Counted from the stretch's first letter, positions 21,986 to 35,159 are shown. The stretch is 64,000 nt of DNA from Sequoia sempervirens (GCA_007258455.2 VDFB02000003.1:37465797-37529796); one strand, 5' to 3'. Notes: generated by a model not told the origin, from the letters alone. A program made the numbers and translations.

Positions 21986-24208
21986 TCACCAATAATCTCC
22001 ACAAGAACATTTTCCTTGTTTAAAATGATGAAACCGATTTGCATCTCTCACAACAATTTGTCTTGCAACAATGTTAGAGATAAACTTCGTTGCAGTGTGG
22101 CAGTCAACACATACTCGAAGGTTCTTGACGATCCTAATAGTTGTTCTAGGGGGTGTGTTCAACAATCCAAATGCAATTGCCAACTTCTCACTATGGTGGC
22201 ATACGAATAATTCTTTTTCCTCCTCCTCCACATCATTCAATACATGTGTTGAATCTGGAAAATAACCTGCTGCCTTCATCTCCCAAGACAACTTCTCCAA
22301 CTTTTCATAGATCTCCTGTGTCTGTGGGTGTGATCTGTCTCCTGCACAAAAAACATGTACCATTTTGTTATCTTCAATCCAACTACATCCAGGTATCTTT
22401 TTAATTCCTCTATCTTTCATCAATCTCCTCACCATTTGAGCGTCACCCCACCTGCCCACTTCTGCATACATTTTTGACAGAAGAACATAAGTTGCAGCAT
22501 TATCAGGATACATTTCAAAGAGAAGTTTTGCTGTAAATACTCCTAACCTTATATTTTTATGTGGTCTACAGGCATCAAGCAAACATGTCCACACAACCAC
22601 CAAGGGTTTTATTGGCATTTTTATTATAAAGTTAAGAGTTTCCTCAAGATAGCCAGCACGACCAAGAAGGTCAGCCATGCACACATAATGATCAATGGTG
22701 GGCATAACACAATAAGAGTCACTCATGCCATTGAAGTATTTACATCCCTCTTCCACTAAGCCTGCATAGGTGCATGCTAATAAAACACAAGCGAAGGTTA
22801 CATCGTCGGGGCTTGCTCCAGAGTGCTTCATTAGTTCAAAGATTTTCAGAGCGTCCTTGCAAAAGCCATTTTGTGCATATCCTGCAATCAGAGCATTCCA
22901 TGAGATCACGTTTCTTTGAGGCATTTTATCAAAAAGTTCGCGTGCCTTGTGTATGCTTCCACATTTTGCGTACATGTCTACCAGAGCACTTGCAACTACC
23001 ACATTTGAATAAAATCCACTTTCAATTATGCTTTGATGGATGTCCATGCCCTGTTCCAAAGTTCCCGTTTTGGCACAGGCTGGGAGGATGCTGGCAAAGG
23101 TTGTAGGGTTCGGCTTTACACCTGCCAACTGCATTTGCTTAAAAGTTTCCAAAGCCTTTTCATCAAACCCATTCTGTGCATATCCTGCAATCATTGCAGT
23201 CCATGAAACCACATCCTTTTCAAGCATTTTGTCAAACAGTTCACGCGCTTTACATATGCTTCCACATTTTGCATACATGTCTACGAGGGCACTTGCAACC
23301 ACAACATCTGATGAAAATCCGCATTCAATTATTCTTTGATGGATGTCTATGCCCAGTTCCAAATCTCCCATTTTGGCACAGGCCGGGAGGATAGTGGCAA
23401 AGGTTGTAGAGTTCGGCTTCAAACCTGCCAATTGCATTTCCTTAAATGCCTCCAGGGCATTTTCAAAGAACCCGTTTTGTGCATATCCTGCAACCATGGC
23501 ACTCCATGAGATGACATCTGGCCGAGGCATTGCTTTGACAAGCCTCAAAGCCTCGTCCGGAGCACCAACTTGCGCATATCCTGCAATCAAGGTATTCCAC
23601 GAAACCACATTCTTTTCAGGCATTGTGTCAAACAGTTCACGTGCCTTCTGTATGCTTCCACATTTTCCATACATATCTAGCAGTGCATTTTCAACAACAA
23701 CATCTGACAAAAGTCCTCTTTCAATTATGCTTTGATGTATATCCATACCCTGTGCCAAATTTCTCAGTTTGGCACAGGCTGGGAGTATACTGGCAAAGGT
23801 GAACTGATTAGGCTCAACACCTGTTCGTTGCATTTGGTGAAACAGTGTGAATGCCTCATGAGGAAAGCCATATCTTCTGTAAGCTGCAATTATGATATTC
23901 CATGAGAAGCTGTCTCGCTCCTTCATGTCGTCAAAAACTTTACGAGCATCTGCCAAACTACCGCAATTGACGTACATGTCGATAAGCTTATTTTGAACAA
24001 ATGTGTTGGCGGCAAATGCTACTCGCCTGTGAGTGATGAACGAGTGGATTTGCTTACCTTGTAAGAGCCCATTTTTGGCAATGCAGAATTGCAAAGGTAA
24101 AAGATATGTACATGATGCTCTCAGATTGAGATTAGCAGAGGATGGAACTGGCATTTGGTTATACCTGAATTTCAGTTCCCATTTTGTTTTAAATGGGTTT
24201 ACTGTCAT
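21986..24208 (-). CDS. PLS-class DYW pentatricopeptide repeat protein
   Basis: Intact intronless gene, 740 codons. I start at ATG 24,208, the first ATG after an in-frame TAA; the frame also opens upstream from a TTG at 24,241, which is not a likely plant start. Residues about 69-545 form some 14 PPR motifs in P-L-S order, each with SWNxLIxGYxQxG or LxDMYxKCGSI cores. E and E+ segments follow, with the PG box KKIPGCSWIE. The C-terminal DYW deaminase has its zinc/active-site HSE at 672-674, CVDC at 700-703, CSC at 734-736 and ends GDYW. All expected catalytic and zinc residues are present. Family role: site-specific C-to-U editing of mitochondrial or chloroplast RNA, the PPR tract binding the RNA and the DYW domain deaminating it. 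The N-terminus lacks a motif, so the target organelle is undecided. It is the only intact gene here. Confidence 0.95.
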   Translation of the reverse strand: MTVNPFKTKWELKFRYNQMPVPSSANLNLRASCTYLLPLQFCIAKNGLLQGKQIHSFITHRRVAFAANTFVQNKLIDMYVNCGSLADARKVFDDMKERDSFSWNIIIAAYRRYGFPHEAFTLFHQMQRTGVEPNQFTFASILPACAKLRNLAQGMDIHQSIIERGLLSDVVVENALLDMYGKCGSIQKARELFDTMPEKNVVSWNTLIAGYAQVGAPDEALRLVKAMPRPDVISWSAMVAGYAQNGFFENALEAFKEMQLAGLKPNSTTFATILPACAKMGDLELGIDIHQRIIECGFSSDVVVASALVDMYAKCGSICKARELFDKMLEKDVVSWTAMIAGYAQNGFDEKALETFKQMQLAGVKPNPTTFASILPACAKTGTLEQGMDIHQSIIESGFYSNVVVASALVDMYAKCGSIHKARELFDKMPQRNVISWNALIAGYAQNGFCKDALKIFELMKHSGASPDDVTFACVLLACTYAGLVEEGCKYFNGMSDSYCVMPTIDHYVCMADLLGRAGYLEETLNFIIKMPIKPLVVVWTCLLDACRPHKNIRLGVFTAKLLFEMYPDNAATYVLLSKMYAEVGRWGDAQMVRRLMKDRGIKKIPGCSWIEDNKMVHVFCAGDRSHPQTQEIYEKLEKLSWEMKAAGYFPDSTHVLNDVEEEEKELFVCHHSEKLAIAFGLLNTPPRTTIRIVKNLRVCVDCHTATKFISNIVARQIVVRDANRFHHFKQGKCSCGDYW

Positions 24209-27200
24209 TCCCTGGGTGTCAAATTTATTTGCGAAAGACAATATAAAGCTTCGATAAGTTACTGCGAAAATGCTTAAAAATTAAATAATAATATAATGAA
24301 ATTTAGGTGGAACTATTGTGATGGATGATAGAATATAATTCCCCACTTTGAGGGGATGTTAGTAATGATCAGATCATTTTGGGTCACTTTCATGATTGTG
24401 GAACGAATCACGATTTTTAAAAAAATATGAAATAATTAATAAAAATTATATTTTAATGTTTACTTTAAATTTAGCATAATAAAAATTTGAATAATAAAAC
24501 AAGATATATTTATCAAAATTCATTGTTGTTAGTGGATTTGGTCAATGAATGGGATGAAGTTGCTTGAAATTTCTATATATACCTATTGAAGATGGTTCAT
24601 TGCTCTACATAGGAGAATGTGTCAATTTATAGATTTTTGGTTGGAATGATAGATGGTCAATATTCGAGGATGAGATCTACGGTTAAGACTGGATGAGAAT
24701 ACTTTCTTAGGAACAAGGAGGAAATGAAGGGTTTGGATTTAATTTTGTTTAAAATGAAATGATTAAGATTGCATTTACTAAAAGTGGCAATTTGTTAAAA
24801 CCAAAAATGGGAGGGAAAATGAATTAGTTGGTCAATTACTTCTAGAAATGGAGAAGGGAATATACGAAAATTAAATAATAAAATCTTATTTAATTTAATT
24901 ATCAATGTAACGTGGAAATTGAGGGGATTATTTAATTAGATGTGACACTGGGGTAAACTAATTAAATAATATTTATTCAATTAGTTGGCAATGAACTAGA
25001 TTAATTAAATAATATACTTGTTTAGTTAATTAGTGGAGATGAAATGTTAGTATGGAATGATATTAGGATGGTTTTATGTGTCTACATTGTGCCCCCCTTT
25101 GAGACAACATTATGATTGACAAAAACAGTGTCATTTCAAAGAAGATAAATATAGATATTTGATGGGATATAATTGGTAGTAGGATGCTCTAGTCATTTAA
25201 AGGAAATAAAGTTAGGAAATGGGTTAAGGATGCTCCCTTGAGAGAGCAAGTCAGTTGATAGGACCCATGTGGTCTCTTAAAAGGACAATTAGGTCGAAAT
25301 AGATGGAAAAAAATGGTTTTTGAAGAGATAGGAAGAAGGGGAGATGGTTAAATGTATGAAGATTGGGACGTGAGTAAAGGAAGAGATGATGTTATTTATG
25401 AATAGGATGAGGATGAGGATAAGTAGGTTGATAGAATGAATGATGAGGATGGTGGATTTTATGAAGAATTGATGTGATAAAATTGGACATAGGTATATGT
25501 CAATTTTTTAGTGAGCAACCAATGTTTATTGTGGTACTTAACACACTAAGGTATAAGGACCAAGGTGGTGACATACCAAATGTGTGAGGGATTGATATCC
25601 AAGTAGGTTTATGACCTAATGCACCATGATGACATTCATTAGGATGTGCCCCAAGTATCGAATCATAAATATAAGTGATAAAAGAAACACAAACAAGCAA
25701 GAAAGCATGCATGAAAAAATGATAAAACAATAAACACATAGGATTTTTCCTCTAATCAAGTTGAGAACCAATGATTAATTGATTTTATGATGATGATATC
25801 ATTGTGGATGTGGAAATGATATATCTCAAGAACAATACAAGGATTAGGAACAAAATACTGTGACGATAATGATTAGATGACTTAAATAAGGTATGGATTT
25901 CAACAAGATTGCAGATGAATCTAATAGATTCCTTTTGGATATGCATTCAATTACTTGCTCAGAGTTGGCAAGATTACTTTTTGATGCTAGTAGTGTGGCG
26001 TTTGGTTAATGAAGAGCTTTTGGGTTGATGGCTTGGAAGCATGGATTGGATTTAGTTACTTGGTAGGGGATCACAATCTTGAAGTTTTGAGCATTTGAAA
26101 TATAAGATTTGGATCATAGGTTAGGCTTGGATTTGTTGTGTTGTAGGCTTAGGATTGGTCAACATTCTAATTGTTTAAATAAAGAACCTGTTCTAGCACC
26201 AAGGGTAACGGTGTTTGGAGGGATAAAAGGATGAAGTTATGGATAGAAATGAGGGATGTACATAAGATGGAAATAGGGAGGGGATACAAGGTATGGTCTC
26301 TAAGGACTATGTAACAGAGGAATGATATGCCCCATTTTTTTGTGTACCATTTATGTATGCTTGTGCTTGGACATATTAAGTGATTGTTAAAACATGTTTC
26401 AATATCTTGTCCACTTCCTTGTCAAGGTCAACACCAAGACTGAGGAGAGGTATGATGGCATGAGGATGTGCATGCAATAGGTAGGATAATGTGATGATAT
26501 GATATAGATGGTTGGTTAGTGATTGTGAAGCATATATGGGATAAATGGATAGAAGTTTACCCCCAAGTGTAGGGTACACATGGGTAGCACATTTACACAT
26601 GACTCTCGTAAATGGGTTTGTAGCATGGTACTTGTCCAAGGTGCCATAGGAATGGTTTTCATTATTGGATGCTTTTTTCTCTTTAGTTTTTATTTTTTTG
26701 TTTTGATTAAAGTGTCTTCTTTGATAATACTATCCCATTTTACATAATTGTTTTAGGTGGATCATGTTGCTAGTGTTGAGCTTGGTGGATGTAATTATGA
26801 GTTTTGATGATTGTTAGGTTGGCTTCTCTTGGAGTATTGTTAAGGAAAATGGAGTGGGAGGTGGGCTTTCTAGAGGATGCATATTTACCTAAATTTTTTG
26901 ATGAAAGGGATGTAGTGATGGAGTAATATGGGATGATGGATGGGGTTGGGTAAAAGGGGTGGATGGAAGGATGGGGATATGAAGACATGTGTTAATGTCA
27001 TGTGACCAATGGGAAGTGGGACCAATGAGTTCACACACCTTGTTGGCTTTGCAAATGGGTTTGTTTGTTAGAAGTGATGGTGGATTTTGATTTTTAGTAT
27101 GTCGGTTCTTGTTGGCTTAAGGGATTATAAATTTTTTCTCTTGGATGGAAAATTTTTAGATTTTGAAGTGAGTATTGATATCACCAAAATTTGGGACCCA

Positions 27201-27489
27201 AATTAGTTTTGTGTTCTAGCTTGTTAGATATTTTCTTGAATATTTTGATTTGTTTAATTTAGGAGTTTCAAATTTTGTGCCTCAAGTGGATTACCAATTT
27301 TTGGAATCTTCAAATTGTGGATAATTGATTTTGTGGTTTAAGTTCATGGATTTTTTCTTTGGGATCTGTGAATAACTTTGAAGACTTGATTTTGAGATTT
27401 TGGCTATTGTGATTTGAGATTTTCATATTTGGAATTGTGGTATTAGGCATATGGAAAATTTTTATCCATGTAGATATAATTTAACCTAG
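24209..27489. other. Spacer upstream of the PPR gene
   Basis: AT-rich DNA. The first few hundred bases should contain the PPR promoter (read leftward), but no TATA box could be singled out. The segment 26,160-26,225 has, on the minus strand, CCTTGGTGCTAGAACAGG preceded by CCTCCAAACA, a layout like an LTR end plus TGG-type primer site, but no paired LTR was found. Confidence 0.4.
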
Positions 27490-30400
27490 TGCTCATCAAA
27501 GTAACATACTTACTCTACTTATTAGCAGATTTATATCCAATGCTTACAATTGTTGGTTTGCATAAACAAGGATGGGTTTGATGATTCCTTGTTCTTTAAG
27601 GCCTAGTCCTTCAACTTGATATTTCATGATTTGTTATATTCAATTTGTGATGGTATATTTATTACTTTGGAATAAAGACACCGATCTATCATTAGATAAT
27701 TTGGCAGTTTTAGGATTTTCAAATTACTTGTTTGCTAGGAAACTAGACCAAACAAAGGTGGTTGGGTAAAAGGAGAAAAAATTTAGATCTTGATGGGGTT
27801 GATAGGGGATTGATAATATTTTTGTGCTTGGATATAATTAATAGGATTAATGTAAGCATTTTTACCTTGATTTGGTTGTGGATAAATTTGATCATGCATT
27901 GGGTAGGTATCTTGATGTTCAATTTACAATATGGGTGAATTTACTTTAAGCTTGATATGTCCTTAATCAATGAACTCTTACATGTATATCTTCAACTTCC
28001 AACATCAATAATTAGGATTTTTTATGGATTTTATGAGGTTTATGGATCTTATATTTTATGGATGGGGTGGATGGACTCCACTTATCCTTTTGTGTGGTTT
28101 GATTTGCAAGAATGACCATGCTAGGGTATTTTGGACAATCTTGGCATGTTTATTCTTATGAGGGGTGTGACACAACTCCTTAGATTCATGTTATTGATTC
28201 CTTTTTAGTAACCCTTGGATAACATCATTCACATCTATATTGGGTTGATCAAATTAACTCATTTGATTGATTTGATTTGATTTTAGATTTGAAGATTTTT
28301 AAATGGAGGATTTGTGCAAGGAGATAGGGTTATAATTTGTTTATTTGAGACATGGATTTGGTAAAGTACATCTTTGTTTTGGCCTTGGTTTAAGCATGCA
28401 ATATCCTCTTGTGCTATAATTCCTTCCTCTTGATTGGTGTCAACACATAAGTCATTTAGATTAGGGGTTTCATTGTTCAAGAGATTACAACCTATGGGGA
28501 TGGATGGATTAGAATTAGGATTGATATGGATGGGTGTAGGATTTAATATTGTATGGATCATAGAGATGGATGGATAAGTAGATGGAATAGGATTATTATG
28601 GACAAGTGGTTCAGGATTATGAATAAGGTAGATGGATGGTTTAGGATTTATAAGAGTTGATAGATTTGGATTAATAGGGATGAATGGATGACTGGATGTT
28701 AGAGGATCTGTATGGATAGATGGTAGGCTTAACAGATAAGGGATTATAGGTTTATATGGAATAAAATATATAGGTATGGGTGGATTAGGATTAGTATCAA
28801 CAAGGATACATGGATGATTTAATATTTTGGGATTTGGATTAGTAGAGATGAGTGGAGGGTCTAATGGACTTGATGGGTGTGGATTAGCCATGTATTTTTA
28901 TTGATTTGGTAGGGCTCCCCTACCTAGGTGTTAAAGGTGATAGTTTTGGGGATATTTGGATCCAATACTTATAAGGTTCCTAATCGTGGTATTCTTGTCT
29001 TGCCTTAGGATGTAGTCTAGTGGGTCATTTTCTTTGCCATGGGGATGAACAATAGATCTTGGCCTTGGGTTATCATAATATCTTGTGCTAGTATTTTCTT
29101 GGTTTATGTGATCTTGAAGGTTTATTTTGGGGTAACTAGAGCTTATGACAAGATTACTAGAGATAATTTCATCTAAGGGCTCATTGTTATACTCTTCTTG
29201 GTCAAGAAGACTATCATCATCATCATAATCATGTTTGAAGGGGTTTTCATATTGTTATAATAGATATGTAATGAACATGAGTTTTATTTGGGCTTTAGGA
29301 GGATTTTTATATTGCTCAATGAACTTATCAAAACTATTGGTCCATAATTCTTATTTTGGCTAAGACTTTAGATTTTATGTGTTTGGATGTGGGTTTTGCA
29401 TAGGCTTGGAATAAGGGGAAAGATAAAGTACACATAAAAATTAGATTATTTAAGTGGGTGTATATACACTTGTGAGCCTATTGATAATTCCTTTTCTAAG
29501 TGTGGAAAGTAGGGCCCATGAGTAGTTACTAATCACTTTTTATCCTTGATATCATATTGAGGTGCAATAGGAGAGCATATGTGGCCTACAATCTAGTTTT
29601 TGAGGGTGCATTGTGAGTAACTTTTTGGAGCTAACTACTTATTGGTACATCACAAGTAAATACAATAAATATCCTCTAACTAGGCTTGTACAAGGTTCAT
29701 TTAGGGAAGACCTCGATATAATTGAAGGTGCATGAAGCCCAAGTCTATGAAATGAGGAGTATGTCTAATGGCTTGGTGCGAGAGGGTAACCCAATCACCA
29801 CCTTCACTTAGCAAAGTATAAAGTTCTTTGCAAGCTTGGATAAAAATTAAAAAAATCCCTTCATGTGAGGTTATTTCAATTCTCTCCCCAAAATTTATAT
29901 CCCATCAAAACATAAGGGTTTGGGCCATCCACTTAGTGATGCAATCTATGTTAGGTCAACTAAAAATAAATAGAGAAGAAAGAGTATTTTTATTCTCGAG
30001 ATTATGAAATTATGTGAGAGAAGAGTATACAAAATATTGTTGGTGTGAATAAATTTCTTGTACCTAGCTAATCCTAGCAAGGGGAACTTATTCACATGTT
30101 AAGTTTACTTAGGTCCTAGGTGTCATTCTAGAAGTCTTAGTTGTCAAGATAAGATCTTATCCTATCTTTTTTTTTACTTTCATTTAATGTTAGTTACCTA
30201 GGTCATTTAATAGTTGTCTCATAACATAGGATTAAGGCACATGTCACAATATCGTCTAATTCTATCTCTCACCTTGTTCATATAAACAAGGCATCATATG
30301 TACATTAGATATTCAATCTTGTAATATTGCATCTATTTTAACAACTTATTCTTACCATTTCATCTCTTGTAGAAGATATTTTGGTCTAGAAACTATTCCT

Positions 30401-31160
30401 AGGGGTTTTGGGAGTCACCATTAAATCCTACAAATCTAACTTTTTCCAACAAAAAGTAAAATCAAACCACTTTTGGTCTTCAAAATTGCTAAAATTATAA
30501 GAAGAGAGCATATGTGTGCTTTCAAATCACAAAAAGAAAGCAAACACATTTATTTACCCTTGATAAATGAAGTGTGAAATGTGAAGTTGAATTAGTACAA
30601 GAGGTGTTTTTGGTTCCCAAGATAAAATTTTGGTGTTGGGGAATGAGAATACATACTTTTTGAACCCACTAACCTAGTAAACAAATTAATTTCCTCTTAG
30701 AAAAGTAAATGAAAACAATTTTATTTTTTTTCGAGATTGAGCCTTAGACAAATGACCCCACAAAAATTTGTTGGTAAATTATAATGTTGGTCTTTGTCAC
30801 ACAAAAAAGACATGCAATTATAAAATTACATTATTTAGAATAAATCAATAAATTGGATGTTAAGTTTTAGCCAAGAAATCATGCCAAAAATTAGTACCCA
30901 TTTTTATTAAAAAGTCTTATGTGATATTTATTGGTGTGAAAAAATTATGTTACCCAATTGGTTTCCCTATTAGGTCCTATTTCCACTAGTTTACTTATGG
31001 ATTTCTTATGGAATTATCACTTTATGTGTCAATTCATAAGATTAAGACACATATCATAATATAATGTTTTCCCATGGGTTGATTAAAGGATTGGTGGCAA
31101 AAAGTTCCTTGGTAAAACAATGAGAGGGAGTTATTTTAATGTTGGGACAAGTAAATGTAT
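27490..31160. repeat. Tandem duplication, unit 1 (about 3.67 kb)
   Basis: Landmarks in this unit recur in the same order about 3,670 bases later. Examples are ATTTATATCCAATGCTT (27,530 and 31,200), GAGGGGTGTGACACAACT (28,159 and 31,826) and the ATCATCATC run (29,214 and 32,873). The unit also holds two copies of a shorter subrepeat, TTGGTGTGAA...GATTAAG-CACAT, at about 30,046-30,265 and 30,931-31,085. Identity is clearly below that of the 165-bp duplication. Possibly part of a decayed minus-strand LTR element, but termini were not found. Confidence 0.75.
28283..29340 (-). pseudogene. Unrecognised Asn/Pro-rich frame in repeat unit 1
   Basis: A long minus-strand frame with few stops. It begins near 29,340 with FDKFIEQYKNPPKAQIKLM, passes an acidic stretch (DYDDDDSLLDQEEYNNEP) and a basic DNPRPRSIVHPHGKEND segment, then from 28,891 a 202-codon open stretch of Asn/Pro/Ile repeats (NPNP motifs). 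Base-level repetition (GGATGGATTAGGATT-like words) underlies the last part. The copy in unit 2 keeps the same peptide order, which argues that it was once coding. It resembles a retrotransposon polyprotein linker, but no diagnostic domain is visible. Confidence 0.4.
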
Positions 31161-31164
31161 AACT

Positions 31165-33715
31165 TGTGGGAGTAGCATCCTTATTCTTATTATCAAGATA
31201 TTTATATCCAATGCTTTAGAATCCTTATTTTGCATAAATAAGGATGCGTTCAAGGATTCCTTGTTCATGAAGAACTATTATTTTTCCTCGATATTTCATG
31301 ATTTAGCATATTAAATTTGTGATTTGATATTTATTAATTTAGAAGTAAGACATAAATATATCATTATATAATTATGTAATTTTAGGATTTTCAAATTTCT
31401 TTTTTTCCAAGAAACTAGACCAAACAATGGTGGCTAGGTAAAAGGAGTGGAAATTTAGCTCTTAGATGGAGTTGATAGGGGATTGAGAGGATTTATGTTC
31501 TTGGATAAAATTAATGGGATCAATATGGGAATTTTTACCTTGATTTGGTTTTAGACAAGTTTGATCATGCATGGGATAGGTATCTTGATGTTCATTTTGT
31601 GATATGAGTGTATTATATTTAACCTTATAATGCCCTTGATCAATGAGCTCTTGCATATGGCTCTTTAAATTAAAGCATTGATAACTAGGTTGTTTTTTAT
31701 TTTATGAGGTTTATAGATATCATGAAAGGGGCGGATGGACTCTCTATACCCTTTTATATTATTTGATTTGTAAGAATGGCCATGCTAGGGGGTTTTTTAT
31801 TATCTCAAGATGCTTATGCTTTATGAGGGGTGTGACACAACTTCTTAGATTCATGTTTTTGATTGCTTGGTATTATCCCTTCGATAACATCCTTCATATC
31901 TATGTTGGTTTGATTTAATTGACTTGTTTGATTGGATTGGTCAAGTTTATCAAAAAAATTCTTTGACGGTTTGCTTGATGGAGGATTTGTGCAAGGAGAT
32001 AAGGTTATATTTTTTTCATTTGAGACATGGATATGGTTGAACACATCTTGGTAAGCATGAAATATTGTCTTATGCTAGAATGAATTCATCTTGATGAGTG
32101 TGAACACATAAGAAATTTTGATTAGGGGATCATTGGCCATGGGATTAAAAGCTATGGGGATGAATGGATTAAAGTTAAAATTGAAATTTGGATGTGTGTG
32201 TGATTTAATATTTTAAGGATTGTAAAGATGGATGGATGAGTATATGAACTAGGATTATCATGGGTAAGTGTATTAGGATCATTAATAGGGTGGATGTATG
32301 GTGGGTTAGATTGTTTATGATTTGTAGGGGTTGATAGATTAGGATTAGTGATGATCAAATGTTATAAGATTTATAGGGATATATGGTGGGCTCAATGGAT
32401 GATGGATTATAGGTTTAGATTGAATAGGATCTATAGCCTGGATGAATAATTAAGACTAGGACCAATAGCGATGGATGAAGAATCTAATATTTTGGGATTG
32501 GGATTGGTGGATATGAGTGGAGATTAAAATGGATTTGATGGATGGGGATTATCCATGTATGTTTCTTGATTTTAAGGGCCCCCCTACATAGGTGTTCAAG
32601 GTGTCAGTTTGGATAAATTTCAGTTTTGATGCTTATAAGGTACCTAGTCATGGAATCCTTGTATTACCTTAGGATGTATTCCAGTGGATCGTTTGATTTT
32701 AAATGGGTATGACCAACGGATTTTGAGTTTGGGATAGTAGAATATATTATTCTAGGATATCCTTGGTCTATGGGCTCTTGGTGGTTTATGCTTGGGTGAG
32801 TAGATCTTATGAAAAGATTGATTGAGATTGTCATTTAAGGTCACATTATTGTACTCTTATTTATCAATTTAATATCATCATCATCATCATCATCATGTTT
32901 CAAGGTGTTTTCATTATGGTATAATATATTTGTAGTTACCATAAGTTTTGTTTGGATTTTGGGTGGGTTTTTAGCTTGCTTAATGAACTTGTCAAACCAA
33001 GGGTCTATGATGCTTATTTTTGTTACTTTAAATTTTACTTGTTTGGATGTGGTTTTTATGTATGATTGAAACAAAGGGTAAGACAAACTTACATGTACTT
33101 TGAGTCCACTGATAATGCCTTGTCTAAGTGTGCAAAGTAGGTCCTATTAGGAGGCACTAATTTCTTTTGATCCTCAATATATTACTAAGGTAATAGAGGA
33201 GAGATTGTATGGCATATAATCCAATTTTTAGGGGCATGTGATGAGTAACTTAATAGGGCGGCTAATTGCTTACCAATACATACATATAGTTGAAGTCCTC
33301 TAACTAGGCCTACACAAGATTCACTAAGGGGAGTCCTTTATATAATTTAAGGTATCTTAGGCTAAATTTAACCTCTCACACCAAGCCATTGAAATCCCTA
33401 GACTTATAAAAGTTTCATCTTCATCACACATATAATCCTTACATATATAAAATTACAAATTTATTTAGCACATTAGGTTTTAGCCAATAATCACCCAAAA
33501 ATTTACTCCCCAATTTTCTTTAAAAATTATTATGTGATGTCTTTGTTGGTGCAAATAGGGTATATTACCTAACTAGTTTCCTCATTAGGTCTCACTTACA
33601 CTAGTTTACTTAGGGATTTCTTAAATAATTATCACTTTGTGTCTCAAGTCATAATATTAAGACACATATCATAACATTATGTTTTCCAATCTCACATTGA
33701 CCTATATTTAACTAA
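31165..33715. repeat. Tandem duplication, unit 2, internally deleted
   Basis: Second copy of the 27,490-31,160 unit. The offset between copies is about 3,670 bases up to roughly 33,300 and then drops to about 2,610. So unit 2 lacks about 1.1 kb relative to unit 1, the part between the two TTGGTGTGAA subrepeats (one copy remains, 33,546-33,695). Recombination between those subrepeats would explain the deletion. Confidence 0.7.
31814..33086 (-). pseudogene. Second copy of Asn/Pro-rich frame (unit 2)
   Basis: Matches the unit 1 frame. FDKFIKQAKNPPKIQTKLM at about 33,010-32,950 corresponds to FDKFIEQYKNPPKAQIKLM, followed by a run of seven Asp encoded by the (TCA)n microsatellite at 32,873-32,896. 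IHVSNEKNITLSPCTNPP at about 32,030-31,975 corresponds to IHVSNKQIITLSPCTNPP in unit 1. More stops than unit 1. Function unknown. Confidence 0.4.
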
Positions 33716-35159
33716 GGGGTTTTGATTGTAAAATTAATTATAATTCATGTACACATATTGTGAATTTGCATCCATTTATATAGTATAATCATTATTTCAT
33801 GTTGGGTGTGCTTTCATTTAGAGATCATTGATCTTCAGTGGCTATCTCCATAGCTAAATCTTGCATATATATAAATCAATATATACAAAATCTTGTATGG
33901 TATAGAGCATTATATACCAACTCTTAAATGATATTCTAAACAATGCTATATCCTTACAAACACTTCCTTGAATAAATATGCATCCCCCCCCCCTAAGAAT
34001 ACATATTTCCATAAATACTTATAGGAAAGAGATGCAACATTAAAGCCTAGAAAATCAGCTAGAGGCCTTTGGAGATGAGGGGAATAATTAAAATAAAATA
34101 TTTTTATTTTTCTTATTAATTAGTCGACTAAAAGGAAATAAGTATCCTTCAAGAAGCACATTCCATTCATGAGCTTCAACAACTAAATTGAACCAAATAG
34201 GATGGTGTTATTAATAAATTATCTATGAGTAACAAGATCTAAGTTAGGCAAATATCTTGATATCTAAAAAATACCTTAAGGCCCTACAATAATTAATAAG
34301 ATGACCTAAAGATTCAACCAAGAGAATGAAAAAATAAGACATAAGAGGATCTCTGAGGTCTTATATTTTCCAAGAATTCTAGAAGAAAACTATGGGAATT
34401 GTAGACACCTAAAATTATCCACACCTAACCACACTTAATTTTATCCAATTCTATTATAATTAAATAAATTTAATTATTCAATTAACCTTCTCAATCTTTA
34501 CCTTGAAATCAATCAAATAAATACCAATCATTTATTTAATTAATTTATCATTTGTCTCTCTTTCGTCTATAGTCCACCATTAATTTAATATATATATATT
34601 TTATTGGTAACATGGTGAAATGAAGAAAAAGTGAAACCTTAGGGATTTTCAATCTAGGTTTAGGCACTTTTCCAAACATTTCATTTAGAGGAGTTGAGGT
34701 AGCGGGGATTTGATAGATTTGGACAAGGTATAAAATTGACTTACAACCTGAAAAGTGAGTCAACTTGCCCTTGACCAAACCTGAAATGAATTTTGGAATG
34801 AAATACAACTAATTGACTAGGCTAATGATGCAATTGACTATTTTGATGCAAATACAACATACATAGAAAGTCACAAATAAATTCAAACTTTAGAAATAGA
34901 CTAAGTAGAGTATTGTGCACCTCGCATATGAATCCGGGGCTGAAAATTGAGGACCAAGTCGCATTGGGTGACTATGTCCTAGTAGGTGGATTCTAGATCT
35001 AATTTCATAGTTCTTTGGAGTCATATAAGAGCCTTCTTTTTCTAGTTGTCACACTATCAGATCTTCATCAGGTGTCAAGATAACTGAGTTTTGTATGTTG
35101 TCAAGGCATAGGGTTTTGAATGCAACAATAAATAATTGACCTTTAAACTTCTTCCAATC
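33716..35159. other. Spacer, no gene seen
   Basis: AT-rich DNA with a C10 run near 33,986. A minus-strand frame at 34,808-34,548 is open but unrecognised. No RNA gene or shared repeat found up to the LTR-like fragment. Confidence 0.45.

Noticed and set aside
24209..24241. PPR start at 24,241
   Set aside because: The codon there is TTG; the first ATG in frame is at 24,208 and an in-frame TAA lies upstream with no ATG in between.
27490..33715. The 3.67-kb duplication as a pair of LTRs
   Set aside because: The two units are adjacent with no interior between them, and no TG...CA ends, PBS or purine tract could be placed.
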